A stretch of DNA of 51,543 nucleotides from Pseudanabaena sp. SR411 (GCF_002251945.1 NZ_NDHW01000061.1:1-51543); one strand, 5' to 3'; shown: positions 9,276-18,288, numbered from the stretch's first letter. Program-made: numbers and translations. The notes: generated by a model not told the origin, from the sequence alone.

Positions 9276-9716
9276 CTAATTCTCATCTTCTAGATTAGTT
9301 GAGATTAAGATGATGGCGCGATCGCTGATTTCGTCACGGTTAACTAATTTTGCTAATTCTTTTGGTGTATATCGTCCTTCTTCAACTTCTGCGGCAGCGC
9401 GATCAAGAGATTCGGAATAGGCTTCTAGAATGGCTAGGCGTAACTCATCGATATTTAGATATGTACCACCAGCTTTGCGACGTTTGTTTTTAGTTTGGAT
9501 ACTGCGAATAGAGTTGCGAATTGACAGATCCCAAGATCTGGTGGTGCGATTTTCGGCTTGCTGTTTGATCAGGTGCAAAAGTAAAACTACTGCAAAACTA
9601 CGAATGTTGTTGATTTTATCGTCTCGGCTCATTTCTTCTAATTCGTCAACAATTGCCAAAGCTCCAGACATATCGCCTTTAATTAGCAATTCCCTTAACG
9701 TCAAAAGTTCTTCCAT
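9276..9716 (-). CDS. DUF29-like conserved cyanobacterial protein
   Basis: 146 residues from the ATG at 9716 (MEELLTLRELLIKGD); a longer start at 9749 would add eleven residues with no known equivalent. The sequence is helical and charged, with the blocks EELEEMSRDDKINNIRS and RTTRSWDLSIRNSIRSIQ, which I recall from short cyanobacterial proteins grouped with DUF29. Function unknown. It is convergent with the membrane protein at 8736, six bases apart. Confidence 0.65.
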   Translation of the reverse strand: MEELLTLRELLIKGDMSGALAIVDELEEMSRDDKINNIRSFAVVLLLHLIKQQAENRTTRSWDLSIRNSIRSIQTKNKRRKAGGTYLNIDELRLAILEAYSESLDRAAAEVEEGRYTPKELAKLVNRDEISDRAIILISTNLEDEN

Positions 9717-9762
9717 AGTCTTGGTTATGTGAGAATGCGATATATGCAATTATAAAGGCTTT

Positions 9763-9812
9763 TAATCTAGCAGTTTTCATTTTGCTACGGCAAAATGAAA
9801 ACTGCTAGATTA
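9763..9812. repeat. Perfect 23-bp hairpin with TACG loop
   Basis: The arm TAATCTAGCAGTTTTCATTT (first 20 bases) continues with TGC and is perfectly complementary to the other side, with a four-base loop. It lies in the 312-base gap between the DUF29-like gene and pdhA, which also contains hairpins at 9882-9915 and 9936-9980 and no other recognisable feature. Confidence 0.85.
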
Positions 9813-9881
9813 ATGGCAATATCGAAGCATAAAATGGCATTGTCATTTTGTGTCTTTAAAGATTTACTGGGTTTGATTTTC

Positions 9882-9915
9882 AATTCACAAAAGTGTGACT
9901 ACACTTTTGTGAATT
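9882..9915. repeat. Hairpin repeat, AATTCACAAAAGT family, copy 2
   Basis: A perfect 15-bp stem (AATTCACAAAAGTGT) with loop GACT, nearly identical to 21231-21264 (loop GACG) and related to 615-648. The preceding GGTTTGATTTTC and following GGTAATTAG resemble the flanks of the other copies. Confidence 0.85.
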
Positions 9916-9935
9916 GGTAATTAGTTGAATAGAAA

Positions 9936-9980
9936 TAAGCTTGCTAAAAGTGTTGGTTTAAAACACTTTCAACAAGCTTA
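9936..9980 (-). terminator. Imperfect hairpin, possible pdhA terminator
   Basis: Outer arms TAAGCTTG/CAAGCTTA and inner arms AAAGTGTT/AACACTTT are separated by a three-base interior loop. It lies 49 bases past the pdhA stop on the minus strand. There is no strong T-run, so termination is uncertain. Confidence 0.45.
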
Positions 9981-10028
9981 ATTTTTAAGGCTAATTAACA
10001 CAAAGTACTTACACAAAGTACTTAATTG

Positions 10029-11057
10029 CTATTCATCTTCTGCAAACTGATAACGGAATAGATCCTTAGGATCTGGCTCAGGAGATGTTTCGGCAAAGCG
10101 GACACATTCCTCGACCACATCACGGATTTTTTTGTCGATCGCTTTCAACTGGCTTTCTTCTACCAAGCCATGCTCAAGTACACGGCTCGCAAAGATTTTA
10201 ATCGGATCGCGTCCAAACCATTTATCCTTATCTTCCTTGCTGCGTAACTCGTCAGGGTCAGCTAGAGAGTGTCCTCTAAAGCGATAGGTCATACATTCCA
10301 AAACTGTAGGTCCCTCACCAGCACGACCACGACGGATAGCCTCTTGAGCATGTTCACGTACTGACAACACATCCATGCCATCAACTTCAAAGCCGGGCAT
10401 CCCGAAAGCTTCTGCTTTCTTATGAATCCGTACATCAGAAGTAGCGCGATGATGCTTCATACCGATCGCCCAATCATTATTTTCGATCACAAAAATGATG
10501 GGCAACTTCCACAAAGCTGCCATATTCAGCGTTTCAAAGAATTGACCATTGTTGCTTGCGCCATCACCAAAGAAGCAAGCCGTTACTTGGTCAGCATTAG
10601 GATCGCCCATCACTTCACGGCGATATTTAGACTGAAATGCTGCACCTGATGCAACGGGAATTCCCTCTGCAACAAAGGCATAGCCCCCTAAAAAGTTATT
10701 CTTGGCTGAAAAAATATGCATTGAGCCGCCACGACCTTTGCTGCATCCTGTCTCTTTACCAAACAGTTCAGCCATGACTTCATTGGCGGTGACACCTGCG
10801 CTGAGTGCGTGAACATGGTCGCGGTAGGTACTGCATACATAATCATCGGGACGCATTGCTTTGATGACACCAGTAGCAACGGCTTCTTGACCGTTATACA
10901 AATGCACAAACCCAAACATTCTTCCGCGATAATACATTTCCGCGCACTTATCCTCGAAAGTACGCCCTAGTACCATATCTTCGTAAATGGTTAGAGCTTC
11001 ATCTGTGGTGATCTTGGGTGCAGAAGTCGAAACAGTCGCAACAGTGTCTTGAGGCAT
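10029..11057 (-). CDS. pdhA: Pyruvate dehydrogenase E1 component, alpha subunit
   Basis: 342 residues. PdhA with PdhB forms the thiamine-diphosphate E1 enzyme that decarboxylates pyruvate and passes the acetyl group to lipoyl-E2. The ThDP motif is clear: [10 protein letters not shown] (GDG at about 164) to ENNDWAIG, and the regulatory-loop region [13 protein letters not shown] is present near 270. Homology starts at residue 15 ([14 protein letters not shown]), so the start at 11057 is suitable. As often in cyanobacteria, pdhB is not adjacent. Confidence 0.96.
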   Translation of the reverse strand: MPQDTVATVSTSAPKITTDEALTIYEDMVLGRTFEDKCAEMYYRGRMFGFVHLYNGQEAVATGVIKAMRPDDYVCSTYRDHVHALSAGVTANEVMAELFGKETGCSKGRGGSMHIFSAKNNFLGGYAFVAEGIPVASGAAFQSKYRREVMGDPNADQVTACFFGDGASNNGQFFETLNMAALWKLPIIFVIENNDWAIGMKHHRATSDVRIHKKAEAFGMPGFEVDGMDVLSVREHAQEAIRRGRAGEGPTVLECMTYRFRGHSLADPDELRSKEDKDKWFGRDPIKIFASRVLEHGLVEESQLKAIDKKIRDVVEECVRFAETSPEPDPKDLFRYQFAEDE

Positions 11058-11138
11058 CGATTCAGTAAGTGTGCTAATCGTTAAATTTTTCTTTTGTTTA
11101 GTCTAGCAGTGAATGTATAGCTGTCGCCAGTTTTGTTG

Positions 11139-11177
11139 AAGATGAGTGGCGGCGCTTCAAGCGCCGCCACTCATCTT
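11139..11177. repeat. Perfect 18-bp hairpin (GCGC core) upstream of pdhA
   Basis: The arm AAGATGAGTGGCGGCGCT with loop TCA is perfectly paired. Most of the arm is the same as in the hairpin at 21116-21170. The left flank TATAGCTGTCGCCAG resembles the end of the 50615-50730 element, so this is probably a degenerate member of that family. It lies in the 5' region of pdhA. Confidence 0.8.
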
Positions 11178-11261
11178 TTGTTTTTTGTAAAAGACGGCGT
11201 TACGGACTAGCTTTGCTGTTTTGCGTGGTTCGATGCGCTATACAATTCTATCAATTAAATT

Positions 11262-11293
11262 GTATGTGTGGCTGCAAAGCCACCACACATACA
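11262..11293. repeat. Imperfect hairpin upstream of the 66-residue gene
   Basis: GTATGTGTGG pairs with CCACACATAC, with an inner GGCT/AGCC around a GCAA loop and a short bulge. Position may be off by one base. Together with 11139-11177 it fills most of the 11058-11320 gap. Confidence 0.55.
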
Positions 11294-11320
11294 TACTGTT
11301 AAATTAAAAGAGAAAACTTG

Positions 11321-11518
11321 ATGACTACCCATTTTATTACTGCGGAAATTGAGATTAATGAAAATCAAGATGCGATCGCTAAAACTGTCGAGCAAGAACT
11401 AGCCAAGCATGGTGAGCCATTGCGTTGGGCGATCGCCTCTGTTGATAGTAAAGTTGATGCTGCGACAAATATAAAAACTCAAACTGCTCATATCGAGGCA
11501 GTTGTTACTCGTAATTAA
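11321..11518 (+). CDS. Small conserved hypothetical protein
   Basis: 65 residues from the ATG (MTTHFITAEIEINEN); an upstream TTG adds one. Acidic, with an alternating pattern compatible with a small alpha/beta fold and the block LRWAIASVDSKVDA. It contains two GCGATCGC-type sites, supporting a native gene. Function unknown. It is followed by a long hairpin that separates it from a convergent GAF protein gene. Confidence 0.6.
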   Translation: MTTHFITAEIEINENQDAIAKTVEQELAKHGEPLRWAIASVDSKVDAATNIKTQTAHIEAVVTRN

Positions 11519-11539
11519 AGTGCTTTGCGCTTTGTTTTA

Positions 11540-11597
11540 GACCAATAAAATTTGAGAAAGTATCACTGAGCGATACTTTCTCAAATTTTTATTGGTC
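11540..11597. terminator. Bidirectional terminator hairpin
   Basis: A 25-bp stem starting GACCAATAAAATTTGAGAAA with one bulged base and loop ACTGAGC lies between the convergent genes ending at 11518 and 11589. It overlaps the stop codon of the GAF protein gene. The A/T-rich lower stem gives T-runs in both directions, so it probably serves both genes. Confidence 0.75.
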
Positions 11598-12773
11598 TGA
11601 GGTGAGAGATCGGTACATTTCGATAACTGCATCTTTGATGTTTTGGGATAAGTTTTCAGATTGTAAATCTAGCAATCTTTGCCGAAATTCCTGTTGGGAT
11701 GCAGTTAATTCTTGCACTTGTTGCTTAAGCATTGCGATTTCATCTAGTTTTTGCTGCATACTTTCGATTAGATCACCAACTCTTTGTTGTAAATAATCAA
11801 CTTTTGATTGTGGTTGATCTTGGTTTGGATCTTGAGCGCAACTTTCTAGTACATCCTCTAGGGTTGTGGATTCCAAATCAACACCGTAGATATCTTGTGG
11901 CGCATCTATGGTGGCAAAAACACGAGGATAGGGACTAGAGCTATATAAGATTTTTTGATCTAGTCTTTGCATGGCTAAATTAATGGCTTGATTGATAGAA
12001 GTGTCACTATTTCTGATACGACTTCTATCCAGTATTTCATTCTCTTCATCATCAGACAAAATGAAGTTGTTAGATACTGCAATATCATCTGTGTTTGACT
12101 CTGGCTGGCTTGGTATAGTTTCTGAATCCTTAGATAATTCTACTCTTCTGACGATCAGTTCTTCTAGATCATGGGATTGAGCAACAGGTTGATAACCCGT
12201 AAACGATGAGTTCGAGAATGTGGGCGATCGCAAACTTAATTCCCAAGACTGCAAACATTGACCTAAAACTTGAGATAGCTCAAATAAAAAATAAGCCTCT
12301 TGATTCTGCCATTGTCTGATGCGATCGCATTGTTGGACAAATGCTAATCCCCAGATTTGATCAAAGGCTCCCAATGAATTAAATAAAATTGGGGCTGACA
12401 TCATCGCTTTCACCTGAGTGATTTGCCAACTTTGATGGACGCTAAATATTTCAGGTGTTTGAGTGACATCTGAGAGTCTTATAGCGCAATCACGAGGATA
12501 ATTTCGGAGAGAATCCACTCCAAAATAAGAAATTGGATATGTTTGATTTTTAATGTTTTGAATATTAGGAGAAATTGCTTCTACCAATACAATCCCCTCG
12601 TCTTGATTGGTGAATTGATAAATTGCTACACGATTGACATCTAAGTGATCGCCTAAACTAGTTAAAAAAATTTTTAACAACTCTTCAGGGCTATTGCTGG
12701 AGAACATTGCTGTAGCAATTGATTCATATTCCAGTTTCTCACTAGGATCAAAAAAATTGGGAACCCCGTTCAT
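11589..12773 (-). CDS. GAF-domain protein with C-terminal coiled coil
   Basis: 394 residues. A GAF domain spans about residues 15-190 (EELLKIFLTSLGDHLDVNRVAIY, then SDVTQTPEIFSVHQSW and KAMMSAPILF), similar to cyanobacteriochrome or phytochrome-type GAFs but without a bilin-binding Cys at the usual place. Residues 190-310 are low in predicted structure and acidic. Residues 325-385 form a strong Gln/Leu/Glu coiled coil. No kinase, HTH or GGDEF output domain is present, so it may be an adaptor or ligand sensor. Confidence 0.8.
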   Translation of the reverse strand: MNGVPNFFDPSEKLEYESIATAMFSSNSPEELLKIFLTSLGDHLDVNRVAIYQFTNQDEGIVLVEAISPNIQNIKNQTYPISYFGVDSLRNYPRDCAIRLSDVTQTPEIFSVHQSWQITQVKAMMSAPILFNSLGAFDQIWGLAFVQQCDRIRQWQNQEAYFLFELSQVLGQCLQSWELSLRSPTFSNSSFTGYQPVAQSHDLEELIVRRVELSKDSETIPSQPESNTDDIAVSNNFILSDDEENEILDRSRIRNSDTSINQAINLAMQRLDQKILYSSSPYPRVFATIDAPQDIYGVDLESTTLEDVLESCAQDPNQDQPQSKVDYLQQRVGDLIESMQQKLDEIAMLKQQVQELTASQQEFRQRLLDLQSENLSQNIKDAVIEMYRSLTSDQ

Positions 12774-12876
12774 AAGTTGCTAAGTATCAGCGATCGTCAT
12801 AATATCTCTTTTTAGCTTTCTGTAACACGAATACGGCAAATTGTAGTAACGCAGCTTGCAAAAATAACTTAAGCAG

Positions 12877-12898
12877 ACAAGGGGTTTAAGCCCCTTGT
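12877..12898. repeat. Short hairpin ACAAGGGG
   Basis: 8-bp arms around TTTAAG, in the 391-base gap between the GAF gene and the O-antigen ligase gene. It lies just left of the two-hairpin element at 12924-13055. Confidence 0.5.
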
Positions 12899-12923
12899 TA
12901 AAGCTAGTGAAATCTTCCAAGAT

Positions 12924-13055
12924 GACTAACTCTAACTATGAAACTGATTTTAGGGTTTCCATCGCAGCAGGCTATGGAAACTCTAAAATCAGTTTTGATG
13001 AAAGTCTGCTAAAGCAGACTTTCATCAAAACTGATTTTTATAATGAGAATTACTG
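12924..13055. repeat. Two-hairpin palindromic element, CAGCAATTCT family, copy A
   Basis: A 132-base unit with related ends: GACTAACTCTAACTATG on the left and, on the right, a sequence whose complement is CAGTAATTCTCATTAT. Hairpin 1 (12941-12962 with 12974-12995) has 22-bp arms with one mismatch. Hairpin 2 (12985-13010 with 13013-13038) is a perfect 26-bp stem with an AA loop. The two share the arm AAAATCAGTTT, so they cannot both form fully at once. The same end sequences, length and AAAATCRGTTTT spacers recur at 35718-35848 with unrelated stem interiors. Confidence 0.85.
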
Positions 13056-13164
13056 GGAAAATCCCAAATTTGGTTTCGGAACAGGAATTACTGAGATAAT
13101 TGCAGTCTAGCTTATTGACTTCACAAGTTATAGCTTCTTTGGAGAAATTGGTTTACCAAATTTT

Positions 13165-15702
13165 ATGAGTACAGGTCGGTTAATCGTCCAGTTAGGCTTC
13201 GCCGCCTATATTTTATTCACGCTCCTGCCTGATAGTAGTACGCAGATGGTGACTTTCCCTTGGGTGTTACTGTGGCAAGTGGGATTGCTATGCTTTGCGA
13301 TCGCAGGTTTATTAAATCTATGGCGGCACGAGAAACCATTTTATTTATTGGGTAGTGGCTTTGACTGGGCGATCGGTGCTGGCTTGGTAACACTGTGCTT
13401 ATCGACCATGTTTTCACGGTTCCCAAATCAGGGAATGTGGTATAGCCTGACTGCCTTTGGCTATTTTATTGCGCTGTATGTAACCAATAATTTTTTGCAT
13501 GTCGCATCACCGACCGCAATTTCTCTCCCACCGAAGGCAGGAGAGAAATTGTCCAACATTTTGCGATTTCAAGGCTTATTAGGATTTGTGGTAATTATTG
13601 AAAGTTTATTTCTGTGGATCACCCAGTCATGGCTGCCACAGTTAGCTAATTTTGCCAAGCTTAATCAATGGGGGCTAAATCTTAGTTACGATTTCTCAGA
13701 TTTGCAGTCCCGCAATTGGGCTCCGATGGGACATCAAAACTATGTGGCAGGATTTTTGATGCTCGTTTTGCCGATTTTTGCTAGTTTGGCGATCGCTCAG
13801 ACAGGAATGTGGCGATCGCTATGGCTAACGGCGATCGGATTAGGGTTAATTGATTTGTATACCACCAGTTCGCGGGGCGGATTTTTAGGGCTAGGAGCCA
13901 TCGTTCTGTATGGAATTATTGTGGCTTTGTTGCGTGGTAGAGGCAATCGTTGGTTAGTGGCTTTGGGCGGCGGTGGGGCGATCGCTTTAGTAGCATTTTT
14001 AATTTCTACAAATAATCGCTTACGATCGCTTATCTCAGGTTTAACCTCTAGTTTTGCTAATCCCACTCAAGGATCTAGCGAATTGCTATTTAGAGCGATC
14101 GCGGCGGATGTGGGTTGGAGGATTGGCTTAGAGCATTGGTTATTTGGCGCGGGGGCAGGCTCAGCAGTGATGCTTTATCAGCAATACCGTCCGCAATGGG
14201 CTGGACGCGAAGCCGAACTTTTATTTCAGTTACATAGTACGCCTGTTCATCTTTGGGCGGAGCTAGGGATCGGTGCAGTAATTACCTTTGTGTTTGTACT
14301 GGTAGCAATTGTGTCGCTATTCATCAAATTGCACAAATCTCGCAGTTGGCAAGCTAATCCACAGGATCAGGCGATCGCCTATGGTTTATTTGGCAGTCTG
14401 ATTGGTTATGGCATGTTAGCTATTACTGACTATCAGCTTGATGTACCTGCGATTAGTGGCAGCTTGGTGATTATATTTGCTAGCTTGGCTTATCTAGGAC
14501 AAATGCATACAGGCGAATTAATTAGCCTCGGTCATCAAAAGCAGCCACGCTTTTGGTTAGCAGTTATTGCCACAGTTTATCTGGGAGCTGCAATCGCATG
14601 GCTAGTTCCTGTGAATATCGCTTGGCAAGCATCGAGTGTAGGATTTATTTATCTATCAACGGCAAGAGTAGATTTAGCAGCCGCCAAACCAGAGTTTTTA
14701 CCTGAAGTGATCGCCGCCGTTGACAAGTTCCAAGATCGACTCAAATTCGCGCATCAACTTGCACCTTGGGAACCCTACTATTCCTACCAGTTGGGTTGGA
14801 ATTTAGCCGATCTCGCAGTTAACTATCCGAATTTACCGCAGTCATCTGCATGGCAAAAAGAAGGTTTAGCATGGATCAAAACAGCGCTCGCCTCTAATCC
14901 TCATAACGAAGCAGGGTACAACGCTGCTGCTTGGCTCAGTCTCCGAGAAACTGAAACCAGCGCTGCTCAAGCAGCAGAAACTTATTTCCGCCGAGGTTTA
15001 GAACTTGTTCCTAATAAGCGATCGCTTTCCTTTGGATTAGGTATCAGTCTATTGCGTCAAGGAAAACAAGCTGAAGCGATCGCCGCCATGACGACGGAAG
15101 TAATTAACGATCCTATTTTTATTACTAGTCCAATTTGGAAAGATGCACCCTTTCAGAGTCTTTATCCGCAAGTAGTAGCCAATCTGGAAACTGCCTATCG
15201 TGGTAATTCCCAAAAAGCGCTTAATCTTGCTACCTTACAATGGTGGAATGGTAATCCTAATGCAGTTAACGAACTCCAGCAAACGGGTAATCCCACCGCA
15301 GTTCTACTCGCTAAGGCGATCTCCAATGACATCAATGCGTTGCAATCGGTTAAGCAAAATCCCCAAACCCCTCTAGAAATGGTGGTTTCGGCATGGCTAA
15401 ATCCTAATTTGCGAGACAAGTTACTAGAACGCGCCTATGTATTTGCTACGAGTAGTTTACCTGATGAGCGCTCAGCAGCGATCATCAAAGCAATGAGCGA
15501 TCGTATGGCGCAGTCTCCGAATTTTGATGCTTGGTTCCGACTACCTTTACCAGTCAATAGCCCATTAGTCATAAGCTATCGTCGAGCAAGATTGGGCTTT
15601 GGTGTAGTTAGTCGTCACTTGGATGGAGTAGTTCCCCTTGACTTCTTTAATGTTAGTGAACGCGCAGAGATATCACTTTTTCTTAAAGATTTATTCTCTT
15701 GA
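13165..15702 (+). CDS. O-antigen ligase-family membrane protein with C-terminal TPR-like region
   Basis: 845 residues. The N-terminal half (about 1-470) has around a dozen membrane helices and the Wzy_C/O-antigen ligase region, including the conserved loop with TTSRGGFLGL near 232 and the following large loop. The C-terminal half (about 500-840) is soluble with helical TPR-like repeats (NPHNEAGYNAAAWLSLRE, YFRRGLELVPNKRSL). Such proteins polymerise or ligate polysaccharide at the outer face of the inner membrane, but substrate is unknown. A hairpin insert lies within codons 118-129. The downstream hairpin 15715-15745 is a likely terminator. Confidence 0.82.
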   Translation: MSTGRLIVQLGFAAYILFTLLPDSSTQMVTFPWVLLWQVGLLCFAIAGLLNLWRHEKPFYLLGSGFDWAIGAGLVTLCLSTMFSRFPNQGMWYSLTAFGYFIALYVTNNFLHVASPTAISLPPKAGEKLSNILRFQGLLGFVVIIESLFLWITQSWLPQLANFAKLNQWGLNLSYDFSDLQSRNWAPMGHQNYVAGFLMLVLPIFASLAIAQTGMWRSLWLTAIGLGLIDLYTTSSRGGFLGLGAIVLYGIIVALLRGRGNRWLVALGGGGAIALVAFLISTNNRLRSLISGLTSSFANPTQGSSELLFRAIAADVGWRIGLEHWLFGAGAGSAVMLYQQYRPQWAGREAELLFQLHSTPVHLWAELGIGAVITFVFVLVAIVSLFIKLHKSRSWQANPQDQAIAYGLFGSLIGYGMLAITDYQLDVPAISGSLVIIFASLAYLGQMHTGELISLGHQKQPRFWLAVIATVYLGAAIAWLVPVNIAWQASSVGFIYLSTARVDLAAAKPEFLPEVIAAVDKFQDRLKFAHQLAPWEPYYSYQLGWNLADLAVNYPNLPQSSAWQKEGLAWIKTALASNPHNEAGYNAAAWLSLRETETSAAQAAETYFRRGLELVPNKRSLSFGLGISLLRQGKQAEAIAAMTTEVINDPIFITSPIWKDAPFQSLYPQVVANLETAYRGNSQKALNLATLQWWNGNPNAVNELQQTGNPTAVLLAKAISNDINALQSVKQNPQTPLEMVVSAWLNPNLRDKLLERAYVFATSSLPDERSAAIIKAMSDRMAQSPNFDAWFRLPLPVNSPLVISYRRARLGFGVVSRHLDGVVPLDFFNVSERAEISLFLKDLFS
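13517..13551. repeat. Hairpin insertion inside the O-antigen ligase gene
   Basis: 12-bp arms CAATTTCTCTCC and complement, with two inner C-G pairs closing on a GAA loop, lie inside the reading frame and encode about AISLPPKAGEKL in an inter-helix loop. The architecture (GAA loop, CCGAAGG centre) matches the intergenic hairpins such as 4645-4679. Confidence 0.7.
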
Positions 15703-15714
15703 GATCGCTATACT

Positions 15715-15745
15715 CAAAAGAGAGTTGCGCCGCAACTCTCTTTTG
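15715..15745 (+). terminator. Hairpin terminator after the O-antigen ligase gene
   Basis: A perfect 14-bp stem (CAAAAGAGAGTTGC, loop GCC) 12 bases past the stop codon, ending in TTTTGGTTTT. The outer stem AAAAGAGAGTT recurs in the hairpin at 23755-23795. Confidence 0.7.
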
Positions 15746-15788
15746 GTTTTCTGAAGTTCTGATTTTAGCAAAATTAGGCTATTAATCT

Positions 15789-16922
15789 ATGAAATGGAAG
15801 TTGTCGAAATTGATCGGAGTTTTGGCGATCGCGATGATTGTTTTATTCGCTTCGACTGCTAGCGCTAATGCTCCACCGCCACCTCCGATGAACTGGTTTA
15901 CATTCTCTTATCCAGTAGGTCAACAAACCCTGCAAGGCTTACAGATAGTTGAATGCAATACGGCTACTTGTGAACAGCCAAGGTTGTTTATTCAATACGG
16001 CGAATGTCGTGATACAGGCTGTCTAAATTCTTCTGCTATTGCCTTGCAGATAGATAGCAGTTATCGGTTTAACTGCTCTGATAATCGCTGCTTATTGGTT
16101 AGTGATCTTGTTAATACTTTTCCCATAGATAGAACTAAACCTCAAGATAATCCCAATAAATGGTTTAGGCTAATTGGACAGTTTTCTGATCGCTTGCGTC
16201 TAAGCCCTACGCTTTTAAAAGATCCCAAAGAAAAAACTGCATCTTTCCCCCATAGTGGTGTTTGGCAAGTGCAAGTTACTCAGGATTCTTTACAAGTAAT
16301 TCAGGAAGAGAATAAACTTGCGTACTTTATTTTAACGCCCGTTCAAGAATATACAAGTCAGATGTTTTTGACTGGATGGCTTCTGACAATTGCCTCTGAA
16401 CTATTGGTAGGTGCAATTGTTTTATGGTGGCGCAAAGCATCCCAACAAAATATTTTTAGAGTATTGATGGCGATCGCGATGGTCAATCTATTTAGCTATC
16501 CAGTGGTTTGGTCATTTTTTCCATCTTTGGAACCATTTCAAATTCTCTTAGGAAGGTACTTTGGAATTAGCTCCTTATTTGTAGCCATGTTTTATGGTTT
16601 GGCTATGCATGTAAAGCGCCAAGCTTCCTCTAAAAAAATTGTCTTCTTCTCTTTGCTGATCTTTATCGGCATGAATATCCTCGGCGGTTTTATCGCTCTT
16701 TGGTTTGGTTACGGCAATCGAATTCCGATCGCTGAAGGAATTCCCTATCGTTTTACGTTGCCAGTTTCTGAAGTTTTTGCGGTAGTCTATGAAGCATGGT
16801 TGATATCTACTCTAAGTCTGGGGCAATTATCCTTAAAGCAAGCTGGATTGCTCAGTTTACTTACTAATATCACCAGCTTACTTTTAGGTTTTATTCTTTT
16901 TGGGGTGAATTTCTTAGCTTAA
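15789..16922 (+). CDS. Unknown membrane protein with signal peptide and three CX4C motifs
   Basis: 377 residues. A signal peptide (residues 1-27, ending STASANA) leads into a Pro-rich start and an extracytoplasmic domain up to about residue 185 that contains three evenly built Cys pairs: C56-C61, C73-C78 and C96-C101, each C-x4-C. Six or so membrane helices follow from about 192 to the end. The soluble domain looks disulfide-bonded or metal-binding. I do not recognise the family. The last nine bases overlap the convergent gene at 16914. Confidence 0.75.
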   Translation: MKWKLSKLIGVLAIAMIVLFASTASANAPPPPPMNWFTFSYPVGQQTLQGLQIVECNTATCEQPRLFIQYGECRDTGCLNSSAIALQIDSSYRFNCSDNRCLLVSDLVNTFPIDRTKPQDNPNKWFRLIGQFSDRLRLSPTLLKDPKEKTASFPHSGVWQVQVTQDSLQVIQEENKLAYFILTPVQEYTSQMFLTGWLLTIASELLVGAIVLWWRKASQQNIFRVLMAIAMVNLFSYPVVWSFFPSLEPFQILLGRYFGISSLFVAMFYGLAMHVKRQASSKKIVFFSLLIFIGMNILGGFIALWFGYGNRIPIAEGIPYRFTLPVSEVFAVVYEAWLISTLSLGQLSLKQAGLLSLLTNITSLLLGFILFGVNFLA

Positions 16923-18125
16923 ATCGCTAATATGTTTAGCGATTCGTGCCGATGCTCCTGCTTGCCCCATGCGCTCCTCGCCATTGCGACTTACTTCTTG
17001 AAAGTAATCAGGATCTTGCAAAATCTCATTGAGAACATCGGCAACTTGAGCAGGTTTTTCGATCAAGTTAATCGAGCAACCTAATAAATCCGCTTGTTCT
17101 TCGGCAAATTTGCGCGTAAATTGAGGACCATTTCCTGCGATCGTAATTACAGGCTTACCTAAACCCACCATCTGCTCCGTCGCAGTTCCCGCCATTGCTA
17201 AACCTAAATGACATTGATGGAGACAATCGCTAAAGCCATCTTGCAAGAGAATTAGCCGTGCATTCTGTACCTTAAAAGTAGTTTCATCAATGCGTAGCCA
17301 ACCCTTTTGAATGATGCTCTGTCCAATGACTTCTATATCCAAATCTGGGGCGATCGCTACTAAGAAATGTACATTATGGGGAATGGCACGGGAAACAACT
17401 TGAGCGCAAAGCATCAAGGTCATCCAGTTTTCGTAGGCTTCAGGCGATCGCGAACCAGGTAAAATCGCTACCGCCCATTCATCTTCCCCAATACCAAAAT
17501 TAAGCCCCTTAGGTTCTAGCCCATCCATCATCGAGTTACCGAGATAAACCGCAGGTAGTTTAAAATCTTGATTTAAGATCTCGGCAGTGAGCAGATCACG
17601 GACAAATACTGCCTTACAGCGATCGCTATTCATCAAAGCGCGTTCCCAAGGAAAAAAGATCGAGCCGCCAAAAGGCTTTTTGACATGGGGTAAATTACTT
17701 TTGCGATCGCGCCAAAAATATTCTGACTTAGCCGTGGCAACAAACACAAAATTACAACCGCCAAACTGGGATGGCAACCATGCAAATAGCAATGGCACAA
17801 TATCACCCACTGCTAAAATTAGCCGTTTGTTTCTGCGGTTTTCACGCGACCATTTCCACACAAAACCCAATTGTTTACGGGTTAGCCCCACCAATCCGCT
17901 TTTGACATCACGGGCTAACTGACGGCTATCCATGCGGACAAATCCCCCCGAAGGCATTGCCTGTGTAAACTTTTCGATAATCGGGATATTTGCCTTAGCA
18001 TAGGCATGTCCCACACCCACAAGCGGCAAGGCGATCGCTGAAAATCCTAACTTTTCCAATTCAATGCAGATACGGGCTGCGATGATATCTTCGCCATGTC
18101 CGTTACTGATACATAAAATTTCCAC
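16914..18125 (-). CDS. LpxB-like glycosyltransferase (TIGR03492-type, lipid-A-disaccharide synthase-related)
   Basis: 403 residues. Features include the N-terminal SNGHGEDIIAARI nucleotide-sugar site, ALPLVGVGHAYA, AVGDIVPLLFAW near 105, LPGSRSPEAYENW near 227-239 and GTATEQMVGLGKPVITI near 320. This is the pattern of a cyanobacterial/plant family related to LpxB (GT19) rather than LpxB itself, and its substrate is not established. It shares a nine-base tail overlap with the convergent membrane protein gene. Confidence 0.85.
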   Translation of the reverse strand: MEILCISNGHGEDIIAARICIELEKLGFSAIALPLVGVGHAYAKANIPIIEKFTQAMPSGGFVRMDSRQLARDVKSGLVGLTRKQLGFVWKWSRENRRNKRLILAVGDIVPLLFAWLPSQFGGCNFVFVATAKSEYFWRDRKSNLPHVKKPFGGSIFFPWERALMNSDRCKAVFVRDLLTAEILNQDFKLPAVYLGNSMMDGLEPKGLNFGIGEDEWAVAILPGSRSPEAYENWMTLMLCAQVVSRAIPHNVHFLVAIAPDLDIEVIGQSIIQKGWLRIDETTFKVQNARLILLQDGFSDCLHQCHLGLAMAGTATEQMVGLGKPVITIAGNGPQFTRKFAEEQADLLGCSINLIEKPAQVADVLNEILQDPDYFQEVSRNGEERMGQAGASARIAKHISDLS

Positions 18126-18288
18126 GTTTTACCAAAAAATCTAATTTGCAATTCTGAATTAATGACTTGCGATACCCGTGGGGCAGCAAATCAATATTGG
18201 GCTAATGTAACTTTAGTAGAAACTGCGACATTATGCTTAATACGCGCTGAGGATCGCAAATTACAGCGCTTTGCGCTCAAACCCAAAC

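Noticed and set aside
12895-13110. 71-codon frame on the plus strand
   Set aside because: It consists almost wholly of the two-hairpin repeat element; no protein-like conservation is visible.
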